From assembly GCA_023435965.1 (NCBI GenBank), contig JAEZLC010000118.1, positions 1 through 7,302 of the forward strand: a stretch of DNA of 7,302 nucleotides, given 5' to 3'. Made by a program: the position numbers and the translations under genes. Under the pieces are notes generated by a model that was not told where the DNA came from, did not search any database, and saw nothing but the letters and a program-made list of their open reading frames with translations. The stretch is from Cyanobacteria bacterium OH_CDB_58. Its GTDB lineage: Bacteria; Cyanobacteriota; Vampirovibrionia; Gastranaerophilales; Gastranaerophilaceae. Below, piece after piece: positions 6,400 to 7,302 of the stretch. Position 1 is the stretch's first letter. The number at the start of each line of letters is the position of its first letter.

Positions 6400-7302
6400 G
6401 TGAAATATTTAAGTTGTAGATATATTGAACACGGAGTCGATTTCGAGCACAGAAGGTTAGAAACTTGCTGTTTTACCTGTCATACAGGCGGAGGAGGAAT
6501 TACTCTTCTTCAAAATTACAAAGGCGAAAAAATCGACTGGGATTCTATTTTTGAAAAGAAAAAAGAGTACAGGAAAAATCACCGAGAAGGAAATCTTTCT
6601 CCTCAATGTTTAGGATGTGTTTTTCTAGAAGAAAAAGAATGGGATGAAGAAAATTACATTAATTTTCTCCAATTTAATCATTGGGTGCTTTGTAACAGTA
6701 AGTGCACGTACTGTTATGCTGTTCAAAACAGGGATTATTACAATAAAATTACCCCGTATAATGTTGTTCCTCTAATTAAAGATATGGTCGAGAGAAAAAT
6801 CTTAAGACCTGGTGGTGAAGTTTCCTTTGGCGGCGGCGAGCCTACTATATATGAAGATTTCGAAGAACTCATTAATATCCTGAGTGATAATGGATTTTAC
6901 AATATGAGAATTCATTCTTCAGGAATAAAGCACAGTCCTGCAATTGAGAGAGCAATTAAAGAAGGGCGATTGAATGTTGTTGTTTCTATCGATTCAGGCT
7001 CTCCTTCTGTATACAAAAAAGTTAAACAAGTCGATCAATATAATCAAGTTTTAGAAAATCTAAGAAGATATGCCGAAGCCAATACTGAAGGTTATGGTTT
7101 GATGACTTCCAAGTACATAATAATTCCAAACGTAAATGACAATGTAGAAGAGATAGAGAAATGGATTCAGCAGACAATAAGTGTCGGCGGTAAGTGGCTC
7201 GCTCTTGATATTGAGGATGTATGGTACAAAATGAATCGTTCGACTATTTCTGAGTTTTATACGTATTTAGTTGATTACGTCATTAAACGTGCTGAAGAGC
7301 TT
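6400..7302 (+). CDS. P6: divergent radical SAM protein with N-terminal twitch-like domain (3' end outside the window)
   Basis: The frame is open for 301 codons to the window end. It begins at GTG (6400-6402), directly after an in-frame TAA (6397-6399), so no earlier start exists. The N-terminus V-K-Y-L-S-C matches P1. A weak GGGA (6388-6391) lies eight bases upstream. The auxiliary cysteines are C6, C23 (CC pair), C70 and C73, with an extra C27. The radical SAM motif is C98-x3-C102-x2-C105 (YCYA), GGGEPT is at 144-149 and S-I-D-S-G at 196-200. All these sit at the same residue numbers as in P1. The loop that reads P-G-[IV]-N-D in the other five is P-N-V-N-D here. By comparison with P1, roughly 20-40 residues should remain beyond the window. 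The gene is transcribed away from the five-gene operon and may head a second one. The substrate is unknown. Confidence 0.92.
   Translation, partial: MKYLSCRYIEHGVDFEHRRLETCCFTCHTGGGGITLLQNYKGEKIDWDSIFEKKKEYRKNHREGNLSPQCLGCVFLEEKEWDEENYINFLQFNHWVLCNSKCTYCYAVQNRDYYNKITPYNVVPLIKDMVERKILRPGGEVSFGGGEPTIYEDFEELINILSDNGFYNMRIHSSGIKHSPAIERAIKEGRLNVVVSIDSGSPSVYKKVKQVDQYNQVLENLRRYAEANTEGYGLMTSKYIIIPNVNDNVEEIEKWIQQTISVGGKWLALDIEDVWYKMNRSTISEFYTYLVDYVIKRAEEL

Noticed and set aside
957..7302. RiPP biosynthetic cluster reading of the radical SAM array
   Set aside because: No precursor-like small ORF, peptidase or exporter is visible next to the array. The 35-codon ORF at 104-211 is across ribH and on its own. 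A distant precursor cannot be excluded.

Overview
The window is AT-rich bacterial DNA dominated by one gene family. It holds ribH (lumazine synthase, + strand), then five tandem radical SAM genes on the - strand, then a sixth radical SAM gene diverging on the + strand and cut by the window end. The source is a low-GC bacterium that uses TTG and GTG starts alongside ATG. Nothing in the window fixes the phylum. An uncultured gut or host-associated lineage is only a guess.

Layout. Bases 2-103 look like the last 34 codons of an unidentified + strand gene. Bases 104-455 carry no recognisable large gene, but a 35-codon - strand ORF (104-211) has a strong Shine-Dalgarno and a single hydrophobic segment. 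ribH lies at 456-920 and ends in an intrinsic terminator hairpin (952-987). That hairpin is also the last coding stretch of the convergent radical SAM gene. Bases 957-6248 hold five radical SAM genes read right to left. They are called P1 (5280-6248), P2 (4276-5271), P3 (3173-4252), P4 (2178-3173) and P5 (957-2114) here. The gaps are 8 and 23 bp, then a 1-base TAATG overlap, then about 63 bp, so they look like one operon. It starts from a good promoter in the 151-bp gap at 6249-6399. P6 (6400-7302, open at the 3' end) is read the other way from the same gap.

All six radical SAM proteins share one architecture. An N-terminal module carries four invariant cysteines (C-x16/17-C-x45/46-C-x2-C) and resembles the twitch/SPASM auxiliary-cluster fold. 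It is followed by a radical SAM core with CxxxCxxC, a GGE motif, a VSxD[AS]G strand and a P-G-[IV]-N-D loop. SPASM and twitch modules usually follow the core, so this order is inverted. The paralogs fall into two sequence types: GGGEPT with YCY (P1, P5, P6) and AGGES with YCP (P3, P4), with P2 intermediate. They differ most in one loop, in their N-terminal extensions and in their C-terminal tails.

The reaction and substrate cannot be read from the sequence. No convincing precursor peptide, glycosyltransferase or transporter lies in the window. My inference is that the array is a set of diversified enzymes acting on related substrates, for example surface glycans, peptides or nucleotide-linked sugars. 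ribH appears to be an unrelated housekeeping neighbour separated by the terminator.
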